From Streptomyces chartreusis NRRL 3882 (lineage in GTDB: Bacteria; Actinomycetota; Actinomycetes; Streptomycetales; Streptomycetaceae): a stretch of DNA of 64,000 nt. Position 1 is the first letter of the stretch. Every line of letters begins with the position of its first letter. Of the stretch, positions 7,609 to 16,455 are shown piece by piece. A model generated the notes under the pieces. It had not been told where the DNA came from, did no database searches, and saw only the letters and a list, made by a program, of their open reading frames with translations. The DNA is taken from contig NZ_LT963352.1 in the NCBI RefSeq assembly GCF_900236475.1, forward strand, positions 7,907,001 through 7,971,000, in the 5' to 3' direction. Both the position numbers and the translations under genes were made by a program.

Positions 7609-9009
7609 TCAGCCGACGAGCGCGGAGTGGCTGGGGCGGATGTTCTGATTGAGCCGGAACAGGTTGGCCGGATCGTAGGTGTCCTTGATCGCCACGAGAC
7701 GTGCGTACGTCTCGTCGGTGTAGGCATCGCGGACCCGGTCGGCCTCGGGAGTGAAGTTGAGGTAGGCGGCGCCGGTGCCGAACGGTCGCATGGCGGACGC
7801 GAAGGCGCGGCCGGCTGTGATCATCCGGCTGTCGTCGGACGGGTCGTCCCACATGCAGATCGGGTGGAACAGGTAGCCGGCGTCGCGGTGGGAGAAAGCG
7901 GTCGCCGCGTCGGGCACCGCAGCGACGCCCTGCCCGACGCGGAAGATGACCATCTCGCTCAGCGGCGCTCCGAGCGAGGTCAGTTCGACGGCGTGGGACA
8001 GGAACGTGTCGATCGCGTCATCGGTGAGTTCTCGCAGGTATTCGCCACGCCAGTAGCTGCGGAAGCCGCGGGGCGCGAGGGGGTCGAGGGCCGCCTGGAA
8101 GGCGGTGTAGGGCATCGGGGCGATGTGGTCGACGGCGGGGCGGAGATCCCTGAGCGGCTGCACCACGTCGTCGCCCCGGTCGGCCGCGCCGACGTACAGG
8201 GCCGCGACGCCGAGGACCGGCTCGCCCCGCAGTCGGGCCGGGACGAACGGCTCGGGTGGTGCGGTGAGCACCACCAAGGCGGTCGCGAGTTCGTCGGGTG
8301 CGGCATCGGCGCAGTCCCGCCAGCCGCGCAGCACCTCCGGAGCGCGCTCGACCGGGAACATCGTCAGCCCCGCGAGGACCGTCGGGCCGAGCGGGTGCAA
8401 ACGGAACTCGAACTCGGTGACGATGCCGAAGTTGCCGCCGCCGCCGCGCAGGCCCCAGAAGAGGTCGGCGTGCTCGCGTTCGCCGGCGCGCACCACCCTG
8501 CCGTCGGCGAGCACGACCTCGGCCGAGATGAGGTTGTCGCAGGCCAGCCCGTACTTGCAGGACGTCCAGCCGTAGCCGCCACCGGTGGTGAAACCGCCGA
8601 TACCGGTGGTGGAGACCCGCCCGCCGGGCGTGTGCAGGCCATGAGCCTGCGTAGCCGTGTCCAACTCTCCCCACAGGACACCGCCGCCGGCCCGCGCGGT
8701 CCGCGCCCCCGGATCGACGGTGATCGACTTCAGGCCGCTCAGGTCGATCAGCATCCCGTCGTCACAGGTGCCCAGCCCGGCGACGCTGTGGCCGCCGCAG
8801 CGGACCGCCACGACGAGCCCGTGGTCCCGGGCGACATCGACGGCCGCCACGACGTCCGCGGTGGTCGCGCACCGGGCGACGATGGCCGGGCGGCGGTCCA
8901 TCATCGCGTTGAAGACCTGGCGTGCCTCGTCGTAGCCCGGTTCGCCCCGCCGCAGCACCTGGCCGGTGAATCCCTGGCGCAGCACGGCCGCCGGATCGGT
9001 GAGGGTCAT
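7609..9009 (-). CDS. BBE-type FAD-binding oxidoreductase
   Basis: A 466-aa flavoprotein of the vanillyl-alcohol/berberine-bridge family. The FAD-binding half contains VVAVRCGGHSVAG, whose His74 is the usual covalent flavin attachment site, and TTGIGGFTTGGGYGW, LLGLRGGGGNFG-like (FWGLRGGGGNFGIVTEFEF) motifs. The C-terminal BBE segment ends with YDPANLFRLNQNIRP. The Cys found before the GIGG motif in bicovalent members is absent (GGRVSTTGIGG), so only a mono-covalent link is predicted. ATG 9009 has a strong ribosome site (GGAGGAG); ATG 9030 is possible but weaker. It begins 17 bases after the AfsR-like regulator stop. Family members oxidise sugars, alkaloids or antibiotic intermediates; the substrate here is unknown. 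Confidence 0.92.
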   Translation of the reverse strand: MTLTDPAAVLRQGFTGQVLRRGEPGYDEARQVFNAMMDRRPAIVARCATTADVVAAVDVARDHGLVVAVRCGGHSVAGLGTCDDGMLIDLSGLKSITVDPGARTARAGGGVLWGELDTATQAHGLHTPGGRVSTTGIGGFTTGGGYGWTSCKYGLACDNLISAEVVLADGRVVRAGEREHADLFWGLRGGGGNFGIVTEFEFRLHPLGPTVLAGLTMFPVERAPEVLRGWRDCADAAPDELATALVVLTAPPEPFVPARLRGEPVLGVAALYVGAADRGDDVVQPLRDLRPAVDHIAPMPYTAFQAALDPLAPRGFRSYWRGEYLRELTDDAIDTFLSHAVELTSLGAPLSEMVIFRVGQGVAAVPDAATAFSHRDAGYLFHPICMWDDPSDDSRMITAGRAFASAMRPFGTGAAYLNFTPEADRVRDAYTDETYARLVAIKDTYDPANLFRLNQNIRPSHSALVG

Positions 9010-9026
9010 GGCTCCTCCTCCGGTCG

Positions 9027-12000
9027 TCATCGGATGGCGCCATCGTGTCCGGGCCGGCGTTCCTCGAGCGTTGCCCGGATCCGCCGCTCGAACGCGCGGG
9101 CGCCCTGGCGGTGCGCCACCGCGAGGGCGTGGTCGCGTTCGGCCGCGACGTCGTCCCCGGGGGCGCCGAGCGCTTCGAGGCAGGCGGCGCGCAGGCGCCG
9201 GATCTCGGCCTCCCAGAGTTCCGCGCCGCGGCCCATGCCGAGTGCCTCGTCGGCCAGTGCGAGTCCGGCGGCCGGCTCGCCCGCCAGCGCGTAGTCCTCC
9301 AGGAGCAGTCGCGTCGCCACACCCGGCAGGCCTGGTGCGGGTGCCGGGCCGCGTACGACGTGCTCGCGCACGTCCCGGACCCGCGCCAGTCCGGCGGCCG
9401 TGCGCCCCTCCAGGACGTCGAGGTGGCCCGCCAACACCTCCGCGGCCAGCAGGATCTGGGCGGGAGCGTCGTCCCCCGTGTGGGCATCGAGCATCCGCGC
9501 ACAGCGGCGCACCTCCTGGGTGTCGCCGCGGTCCGCGGCGAGGATGGCGGAGAACACCCAGACGGTCGCCCGGCTGTATCCATGAGCGGACTCGTCGGCG
9601 GCGCGCAGGGCGAGGGCTTGCTGCCGGTCGGCTTCCGCGGGGCGGCCGAGGAGCCACAGCGTGTGGGCCAGGCGCAGCCGGACGATCAGCTCCGGATCCT
9701 GCCCGTAGCGCAGTACGTGGGCCTGGCGCAGGGCGGGACGGAAGTTCCGTACCGCGGCTTCGAAGTGGATGCGTGCCTTCGTCAGCCGGCCGGGCCAGTA
9801 GGCGGTGATGCCTCGGATGTAGTCGCTCTCCACCTTCAGGACCTGGTCGTCGTCGCGTGCGGCGCGTATCCGCAACTGTTCACCGAACGTCCGGGCCTGT
9901 TCCCAGTCACCACGGGTCAGCGCGGCCAGCGCGAGAGACCACACCAGCGGCGGCTCGGGGGCACATCCGAGCCGCGAGGCCAGGCGCAGGGCCCGTGCGT
10001 GCACCCGCGCCATCCGCTCGGTCGCGTAGCCTTCGCAGGCGACGAGCGGAGCCGGGAGCGCGGTGAGCAGGCGCAGTTGGAGCCGGGCGGCGTCCGGCCC
10101 GGGTGGCAGACGGTCGGAGAGCACCAGCGCGCGGTCGAGTGCCCGGACGGCATCCGCGTGGGCGTGCAGCCACTGGGCGGTCTCCGCCGACCTCTCGTAC
10201 CAGCGGACCGCCTCAGCGGTCGCGCCGGCCTTGTCGTAGTGCAATGCGCGAGCCGAGGGCGGGGCCTCGCCGGTCTGCTCGAGGGCCCGGGCGATCGCGA
10301 GGTGCGCCTGTCGCCGGCGCGGCGGGCCGAGCGAGGCGTAGGCGGCGTCACGGACCCTCCCGTGGCTGAAGTCATAGGCGTTGGGGCCGTGCGCCCGGAT
10401 GATGCCGCGGTGCCAGAGCTCGTCCAGGGCACCGACGAATGCCTCCTCCGTGAGTCCGGACGCGGCCGACAGAACGTCGGCGGTGAACGCCCGTCCGATC
10501 GCCGCCGCGACGCCCGCCAGCGCCGCGGCGGGCCGTGACAGCCGGGCCAGGCGGCCGGCGATCACCGCCTGCACCTTGGGCGCGTCCGTCGGCGCGTCGG
10601 GCTTGAGCGCCTCGACGACGAACAGCGGATTGCCCTCGCTGTCGCGGTAGAGGCGCCGCATCGCCGTCGCGTCGAGCGGCCTGCCGGTGATGCGCTCGGC
10701 GAGCAGTGCGGTCTGCGCCCGGTCGAGCCGGTCGAGTGCGATCTCTGTGCAGCGGCCCTGCGACTGCAGGGTGGTGGCCAGTTCGACCAGCGGGTGGCCG
10801 ACGTCGCAGTCCTCGCGCCGCGCGGTGGCCGCGACGAGCAGCCGTGCGGACGGTGCCGTTCGCACCAGGTGGTGAACCAGGCGCAGCGACGGCGTGTCGG
10901 CCCACTGCGCGTCGTCGAGGATCAGCAGCAGGGGCGTGCCCGCGGCCAGCAGCGCCTGGCCGATCGCCTCGAACAGCCGCCGCCGCAGTTCGGCTCGGGG
11001 CAACGGTTCGGGCGGCGGCACCCTGCCGGTCAGCTCCGGAAGCAGGCGCGCCAGCTCGACGAGGTGAGGGCGGTCGAGCCGGGACAGGCGTGCGGCGACC
11101 GGGCGCGAGCGCAGCCATGCCGTGACGACCCCGTACGCCACCGAACCCTCCGCGGGGTAGGCGCGGGCCGCCACTGTCACGGCACCGGCCTGCGCGTGCA
11201 TCTCCGAGACCAGCCGCGTCTTCCCCACGCCCGCCTCGCCGCTGACGAGCACCAGCTGTGCCCGTCCGGACACCGCGGCGCTCCACACGGCGGCCAAGCG
11301 GGCCCTCTCCGCCTCCCGGCCGACGAACGGGGAAGTGCCGGACGCCTTCCCGCCGACCGCGGGCGGCGGCCGCGAGTCGTTCTCCACTCCGGCCGGTACC
11401 GCGGCCACGAGCGACTCGTGGACGGCACGGGTTTCCGGCGACGGCTCGATCCCGAGTTCTCGGTCCAGCACCGTCGCGCAGGCATGGTAGGCGCGCACGG
11501 CGCGGGCGCGGTCTCCGGACGCCCGGCACAGCCGCATCAGGAGCCGGTGGCTCTCCTCACGCAGCGGGTCGGAAGCGACCAGCCGCTCAGCCGAGTAAAT
11601 GGCCTGGGACCAGTTCCGCTCGCGCTCATGTCGGCGAACGAGTTCCTCCAACGCGTTCAGGTGCAGCCCCGCCAGCCGTTCCCGCTCACCGAGCAGCCAC
11701 TCGTCGTAGCGGCCCTCCAGCAGATCGCCGGCGTACGTCTCGACTGCCTCCTGGAGACGCCCCGCGGCCAGCGACCGCTCGAAGTGCTCCACATCCAGCC
11801 ACAGGGGCGCGTCCGGGCGCCACTGCAGGCTCCGCGGTCCGATGTCGATCAGCCGGTCGCACTCCGGCAGGACACGGCGCAGCGTGTGCAGCACCTTGCG
11901 CAGATTCGTGTAGGCCTGGCGCTCACTCGAACCTGGCCACAGCAGGAAGGCCAGGTGCTGACGCGGCCGCGGCGCGTCGCGGTGCAGCAGCAGGTAAGCG

Positions 12001-12104
12001 AGCAGCGACTCCGCACGAGCGGAGTCCAGCGGCCCCAGCCGCCGGTCCCCGACGCGCAGGTCCAAGCTGCCCAGCAGGCGCGCCTGCACGGCTTCCGCGT
12101 CCAT
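9027..12104 (-). CDS. BTAD/AAA-ATPase regulator (AfsR/SARP-like, large)
   Basis: A 1025-aa regulator. Residues 1-90 form an OmpR-type winged helix (LLGSLDLRVGDRRLGPL, then ESLLAYLLLHRDAPRPRQHL), and about 95-245 the bacterial transcriptional activation domain (YAGDLLEGRYDEWLL, LDRELGIEPSPETR). A STAND-type ATPase follows, with Walker A SGEAGVGKTRLVSE near residue 290 and Walker B LLLILDDAQWAD. The C-terminal half is helical TPR-like repeats. ATG 12104 is chosen for the AGAGGG upstream; a GTG at 12122 is in frame. The LAL regulator ends 180 bases upstream and the BBE gene starts 17 bases downstream. It is likely a pathway activator for the flavoenzyme block. Confidence 0.92.
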   Translation of the reverse strand: MDAEAVQARLLGSLDLRVGDRRLGPLDSARAESLLAYLLLHRDAPRPRQHLAFLLWPGSSERQAYTNLRKVLHTLRRVLPECDRLIDIGPRSLQWRPDAPLWLDVEHFERSLAAGRLQEAVETYAGDLLEGRYDEWLLGERERLAGLHLNALEELVRRHERERNWSQAIYSAERLVASDPLREESHRLLMRLCRASGDRARAVRAYHACATVLDRELGIEPSPETRAVHESLVAAVPAGVENDSRPPPAVGGKASGTSPFVGREAERARLAAVWSAAVSGRAQLVLVSGEAGVGKTRLVSEMHAQAGAVTVAARAYPAEGSVAYGVVTAWLRSRPVAARLSRLDRPHLVELARLLPELTGRVPPPEPLPRAELRRRLFEAIGQALLAAGTPLLLILDDAQWADTPSLRLVHHLVRTAPSARLLVAATARREDCDVGHPLVELATTLQSQGRCTEIALDRLDRAQTALLAERITGRPLDATAMRRLYRDSEGNPLFVVEALKPDAPTDAPKVQAVIAGRLARLSRPAAALAGVAAAIGRAFTADVLSAASGLTEEAFVGALDELWHRGIIRAHGPNAYDFSHGRVRDAAYASLGPPRRRQAHLAIARALEQTGEAPPSARALHYDKAGATAEAVRWYERSAETAQWLHAHADAVRALDRALVLSDRLPPGPDAARLQLRLLTALPAPLVACEGYATERMARVHARALRLASRLGCAPEPPLVWSLALAALTRGDWEQARTFGEQLRIRAARDDDQVLKVESDYIRGITAYWPGRLTKARIHFEAAVRNFRPALRQAHVLRYGQDPELIVRLRLAHTLWLLGRPAEADRQQALALRAADESAHGYSRATVWVFSAILAADRGDTQEVRRCARMLDAHTGDDAPAQILLAAEVLAGHLDVLEGRTAAGLARVRDVREHVVRGPAPAPGLPGVATRLLLEDYALAGEPAAGLALADEALGMGRGAELWEAEIRRLRAACLEALGAPGDDVAAERDHALAVAHRQGARAFERRIRATLEERRPGHDGAIR

Positions 12105-12163
12105 CAGCCCTCTCGCACACACGGCCCGTTCCCCGACGGTTCAGCGGCATCCGGTCCGTCCCA

Positions 12164-12191
12164 TCGCCGGTCGCCGGTCGCCGGTCGCCGG
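12164..12191. repeat. Four contiguous heptamer repeats upstream of the AfsR-like gene
   Basis: TCGCCGG occurs four times head to tail (CCGGCGA on the coding strand of the regulator), about 60-87 bases before its start codon. SARP proteins bind heptameric direct repeats, but usually with 11-bp spacing, so an operator role is only a possibility. Confidence 0.6.
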
Positions 12192-12284
12192 TCGTCACGT
12201 CACCAGTTCCAGGCTGCGGCCTCCGGTCTCGTCCCGCGAGCGGTCCGGACAGGTGGAGGCCCGCCCGCACACCGCCGCGCGCCG

Positions 12285-14897
12285 TCAGCGGACAGCGACG
12301 CCGTGGTGCCGGGCGTACCGAGCGGCTTCTCCCCGGTTCGTCACGCGGAGCTTTCGCAGGACGGCCGCCACATGGTGCTCGACGGTCCGCCTCGACAGGA
12401 ACAGCGCCTCGGCGATCTCTGCGTTGCGCAATCCGTCGGCCAGCAAGGCGAGCACCTCCTGTTCGCGGGCGCTGAGCCCGTCGGAGCCCACCGGGCGGGA
12501 CCGCCGCCTGGGGATGTCGCGCACCCCGAGCCGGCGTAGCCGACGGGCGGTCGCGTCGCGCATCGGCCCGGCGCCCAGGCGGTCGAACGCCGTGAGCGCC
12601 TCGCGCAGCATTCCCGCGTCGGTGGTGTCGGCGAGCGCGAGCGCGGACTCGTAGGGGCAGCCGAGCTCCTGCCAGCGGACGGCCGCCTCCCGCGGGCGGC
12701 CGGACAGCTGGAGCCGGTAGGGCTCGGCGGCCCGCACCGGGACGGTGGCGGGTCCGTCGGCTCGGGACAGCCAGTAGGCGAGTTCGCCGAGCAGCCACGG
12801 CTCGCCCTGTTCCACGGCGGCGGCGGAGGCCGAGCCGGCGATCGCGCGCACCTGGTCGGTGTCGCCCGCGTAGGCGGCGGCCTCGGCCAGCGCCGGCGCG
12901 GCGCCGATGATCCAGCCGACGACCGGTTCGGCGGTGACCATGGTCGTCCGCACCGTGGTCAGGAGGGGGCGGGCATCGGAGTCGCCCCGGCGGGCGCGCA
13001 GCCGCCCCAGCACCACCATGCTGAGCATCTTGCGTCCGTCGTCCACACCAGCCGTGCGCAGCACCTCCGACGCGAGCGCCTCGGCCTCCTCCCACCGCCC
13101 CTGGTCGAGCAGCGCACGCGAGTGGAACGCGCGGAGCCACTGCCGCCAGACCTCCTGGCCGTGGTCGTCGGTGAAGGCGAGGGCCTCGCCGTACCAGCGT
13201 TCGGCCTCCCGGTACCAGCGGCGGGTCACGCAGATCAACTGGAGCCAGAAATACGCGAGTCCCGCCTGGTCGTGAGCGGATGCCGCGCGTGCCAGCCGGA
13301 CGCTCTCCCCGATGAGGCCGAGGGCGGCCGTGTCGCCCTCCAGTGCGCGGCCGATGCCGATCGACGACAGCGCGAGAGCCCGTCCCTGCGGGTCCGTTCC
13401 GTCGCCGGTCATCGCGAGGAGCCGCTCACCCCAGGCGATCGCATCGGCGCCGCGGAAGGCCATTCCGGACAGTTTCGCGCGGACGGCACAGGCCAGTGCC
13501 AGCTCGGGCGTCGGTGGCAGCCCGGCCAGCAACCCGAGGGCCTCGTCACACGCCTTCTCACCGAGGGGGATCTCCCGGGCCAGATGCGCCGCGGTGATCG
13601 CCAGACCGACCAGCGCCCCGCTCTGCCGGCGTCTGTCACCGGTCTTCCGCCACGCGTCGACTGAGGCCTGCCGGGCCCGCAGGGCGGCTTCGAGGTCGTC
13701 GGCGAGATGGCACTCCCGCCCGAGCGCCTCGAGCAGTCCTGCCCGGTCCGCGGCAGGGAGCCCCTGGACGACGTCGAGCGCACGGCGGAGGTGGGCGGCG
13801 GCCTCCTTGTGAGCCCCGAGCGCGGATGCCCGTTCTGCCGCGAGGGGTGCGTAGGCGAGCACGGCGGCCCGGTCGTGGGCACGCTGCGCGTGCTCGGCGA
13901 GACGCGCCGGTTCCACTTCGCCGGGCGGGCGCGCGGTGAGCACGGCCAGCGCCCGCCGGTGCAGGTCCGCCGCGCGCCCCGGCGGGGTCGCCTGCTCGAC
14001 GGCGACGCGGACCAGCTCGTGCCGGAACGCGACCGCGCCGTGCTCGGCGGTGAGCATTCCGCGCTCCACGCACTCGTCGAGTTCTCGGGCCGAGCAGCCG
14101 GAGACCGCCTCGACCAGCCACGGTGCGGCCCGGGTCCCGAGGCAGGCGAGGGTGTCGAGGGCATCACGAGCCCCTGGTCCCAGGCGCGCGGCGCGGGCGA
14201 GCACCGCGTCCCGGACGGTGGCGGGCACGGTGGCGCCGCCGTCGCCCAGTACCTGCGTCACGAAGAAGGCGTTGCCGCCCGTTCGGCGGTGCAGTTCGGC
14301 CGGGTGGAGCCCGGTTCCCGCCGCGAGACGCGCGACGGCCGCCTCGGACAGCGGGGGCACGGTCAGCCGGCGCACCGCGGGAAGCGCCGCCAGGTCCCCG
14401 GCCAGCACCCGCAGCGGATGGCGGGGCCCCACTTCGTCCTGCCGGTAGGCCACGGCGACCATGGCCGGGCATGCCCCCAGGCGGCGGCCCAGGAAGCGCA
14501 GCAGGTCCAGCGTGGCCTCGTCGGCCCAGTGCGCGTCGTCCAGGACGACCAGGGTCGGGACGGCGCCCTCGCGCAGCTCTTCGAACAGCCGGCGACGCAC
14601 CGTCACGGGGTCGGGGGTGCCGCTGAGCTCCCGGCTCAGGGGGGCGGGCAGGGAGTCGGCCATGTCGCGCAGCGGACCGAGGGGAAGCGGCGTGGTGAGC
14701 GGTTCGCTGCTGCCGCTGAGCAGTCGGGCGTTGCCCAGTCGCCGGCCGAACTCGTGGAGCAGCACGGTCTTGCCGGCGCCCGCGTCGCCCCCGACGAGGA
14801 CGAGGCGCCCGGTGCCGGCGGCCGCCTCCCCCCACCAGCGGGACAGCGATGCGAGTTCACTGTCCCGTTCTTCGAGTGTCCGTGTGCCGGCCGTCAC
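12285..14897 (-). CDS. LAL-type LuxR-family ATPase regulator
   Basis: An 870-aa regulator of the large ATP-binding LuxR group. The N-terminal ATPase has Walker A VGGDAGAGKTVLL (around residues 34-47) and Walker B TLVVLDDAHWADEA. A long middle part of helical repeats follows. The C-terminal HTH (last 65 residues) is LSAREQEVLALLADGLRN, EIAEALFLSRRTVEHHVAAV and LRKLRVTNRGEA. The GTG at 14897 matches the usual N-terminus (TLEERDSELASL); an upstream in-frame extension to 15020 would overlap the divergent gene. It stands between the AfsR-like gene and the FAD oxidoreductase, so it may control both. LAL proteins are pathway-specific activators of antibiotic or sugar genes. Confidence 0.93.
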   Translation of the reverse strand: MTAGTRTLEERDSELASLSRWWGEAAAGTGRLVLVGGDAGAGKTVLLHEFGRRLGNARLLSGSSEPLTTPLPLGPLRDMADSLPAPLSRELSGTPDPVTVRRRLFEELREGAVPTLVVLDDAHWADEATLDLLRFLGRRLGACPAMVAVAYRQDEVGPRHPLRVLAGDLAALPAVRRLTVPPLSEAAVARLAAGTGLHPAELHRRTGGNAFFVTQVLGDGGATVPATVRDAVLARAARLGPGARDALDTLACLGTRAAPWLVEAVSGCSARELDECVERGMLTAEHGAVAFRHELVRVAVEQATPPGRAADLHRRALAVLTARPPGEVEPARLAEHAQRAHDRAAVLAYAPLAAERASALGAHKEAAAHLRRALDVVQGLPAADRAGLLEALGRECHLADDLEAALRARQASVDAWRKTGDRRRQSGALVGLAITAAHLAREIPLGEKACDEALGLLAGLPPTPELALACAVRAKLSGMAFRGADAIAWGERLLAMTGDGTDPQGRALALSSIGIGRALEGDTAALGLIGESVRLARAASAHDQAGLAYFWLQLICVTRRWYREAERWYGEALAFTDDHGQEVWRQWLRAFHSRALLDQGRWEEAEALASEVLRTAGVDDGRKMLSMVVLGRLRARRGDSDARPLLTTVRTTMVTAEPVVGWIIGAAPALAEAAAYAGDTDQVRAIAGSASAAAVEQGEPWLLGELAYWLSRADGPATVPVRAAEPYRLQLSGRPREAAVRWQELGCPYESALALADTTDAGMLREALTAFDRLGAGPMRDATARRLRRLGVRDIPRRRSRPVGSDGLSAREQEVLALLADGLRNAEIAEALFLSRRTVEHHVAAVLRKLRVTNRGEAARYARHHGVAVR

Positions 14898-15018
14898 ACT
14901 TCGATGGTAGGTAGACGGCCGCCCCGAAGGATGGGTATTCACTACCGATGTCGGTGTCCGGCCGCTCTGCGCATGCTTCCTGGTGACCGAAGGGACCATC
15001 GGAGCGGCGGAGACGGCC

Positions 15019-16311
15019 ATGGACTACGACGTGATCATCGTGGGCGCGAGCATCGCCGGCTGCACGGCGGCGACGGCGTACGGCCGGGCGGGGCTGCGGG
15101 TGGCGCTGGTCGAGCGGCACCGCAGTCCCCAGGCACACAAGACGCTGTGCGGGCACTTCGTGCTCGGCGGCACCCATGACGTCCTGCGGCGACTGGGCTT
15201 CTGGCAGCCGATGCTCGACCACGGTGCGGCGGTGACGACCGGACTCGGCGTGTGGACCGGGTCCGGCTGGATCGTCCCCCGGCCGGACAGCGGGGTCCCG
15301 CCGGCGATCAGCCTGCGCCGCAGGAAGCTCGACCCGCTGCTGCGGGAGATCGCCGGCTCGACCCCCGGCGTGCACCTCATGACGGGGCACCGTGTCGTCG
15401 ACCTGGTCGAGGACGCCGGGGGAGCCGTCGCGGGAGTCGTCACGTCGGACGGAGGGACCGGGCGCACCACCCTTCGGGCCCGTCTGGTCGTCGGTGCGGA
15501 CGGCCACCGCTCCACGGTCGCCCGACTCGCCCGGGTCGCCGAGGACCGTGCCCCGAACGAGCGTTTCCTGTTCTGGACGTATTACGAGGGGGCGACGATG
15601 AACGGCCCCGGTGACGGCCAGGTCTGGCCCCTCGGCCGGGACGTCGCCGTGTGCATCCCGGTCGACGACGGCCTGACGCAGGTGGGCGTCTTCCCGGCGA
15701 AGGACCGGCTTCCCGAGTTCACCACCGATCGCACCGCCGCCTTCGACCGGTTCGTCGCGCGCCTGCCGGACGGGCCCTCGCTCGCCGGCGCGCGACAGGT
15801 GTCGAACCTCGTCGGCACCACCGACTATCCGTGCGTTCGCCGGGATCCCGCACCGCGGCCCGGGCTGGCCCTGATCGGGGATGCCGCGACCGCATCCGAC
15901 CCCGTACCCGCCGTCGGATGCGGCTGGGCGTTCCGCAGCGCGGCATGGCTGGCCGACGCGACCGCCGAAGCCCTGTGCCGCGGCGCGAACGTTCGCCAGG
16001 CGCTGCGCTCGTACCGCCGAGCGCATCGGTTCATCGACAAGTACGACGCCCTCGGCCGGAAGGAAGCTCTCGCCGAACCGCCCAACGCGCTTCAACGGGC
16101 GGTCCGCACGGCAGCTCTGTCCGACCCGGACATCGCCCGTCGGCTGGCGCTGTTCGCGATGCGGGCGGCGGAGCCGTCGGTCCTGCTCAACCCCAAGGTG
16201 ATGGCCAGGGCACTCGTCACGGTGCGGGTGCGGCGGCCGGGGGAGACGCCACCGGTCGTTCCCGCCGGCCGACCGGCGGCAGCCGTCCGGGCCGACCGGC
16301 TCGGGTCCTGA
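15019..16311 (+). CDS. FAD-dependent oxidoreductase (PHBH-fold monooxygenase/geranylgeranyl-reductase-like)
   Basis: A 430-aa flavoprotein. The N-terminal Rossmann motif is DYDVIIVGASIAGCTAATAY ending in an acidic residue (ALVERH). The second FAD motif is ARLVVGADGHRSTVARLA and the GD motif is LALIGDAATASDPVPAVG. This order is that of the p-hydroxybenzoate hydroxylase fold, which includes aromatic hydroxylases and geranylgeranyl reductases; the sequence alone does not decide between them. ATG 15019 is preferred because GGAG lies six bases upstream; GTG 14983 is in frame. It is divergent from the LAL regulator (121 bp), which points to shared control. The nitronate monooxygenase-like gene follows 144 bp later. 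Confidence 0.87.
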   Translation: MDYDVIIVGASIAGCTAATAYGRAGLRVALVERHRSPQAHKTLCGHFVLGGTHDVLRRLGFWQPMLDHGAAVTTGLGVWTGSGWIVPRPDSGVPPAISLRRRKLDPLLREIAGSTPGVHLMTGHRVVDLVEDAGGAVAGVVTSDGGTGRTTLRARLVVGADGHRSTVARLARVAEDRAPNERFLFWTYYEGATMNGPGDGQVWPLGRDVAVCIPVDDGLTQVGVFPAKDRLPEFTTDRTAAFDRFVARLPDGPSLAGARQVSNLVGTTDYPCVRRDPAPRPGLALIGDAATASDPVPAVGCGWAFRSAAWLADATAEALCRGANVRQALRSYRRAHRFIDKYDALGRKEALAEPPNALQRAVRTAALSDPDIARRLALFAMRAAEPSVLLNPKVMARALVTVRVRRPGETPPVVPAGRPAAAVRADRLGS

Positions 16312-16364
16312 CCGCAGCTCTCGGCCCGGACGCCGCACGGCCCCGGGCGCCCGCCCGGGAGCCA

Positions 16365-16389
16365 CGGCGCACCGGCGTGCCGTGCGCCG
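16365..16389 (+). terminator. Possible terminator after the FAD oxidoreductase
   Basis: CGGCGCAC pairs with GTGCGCCG across a nine-base loop, 53 bases after the stop codon. The surrounding 144-bp gap holds no gene. Confidence 0.45.
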
Positions 16390-16455
16390 GCGCCGTCGGC
16401 GGGTCAGGATGGTCGGGAACGGCACCGACCGACCGGGTGCCGGGAGGAGGCGACG

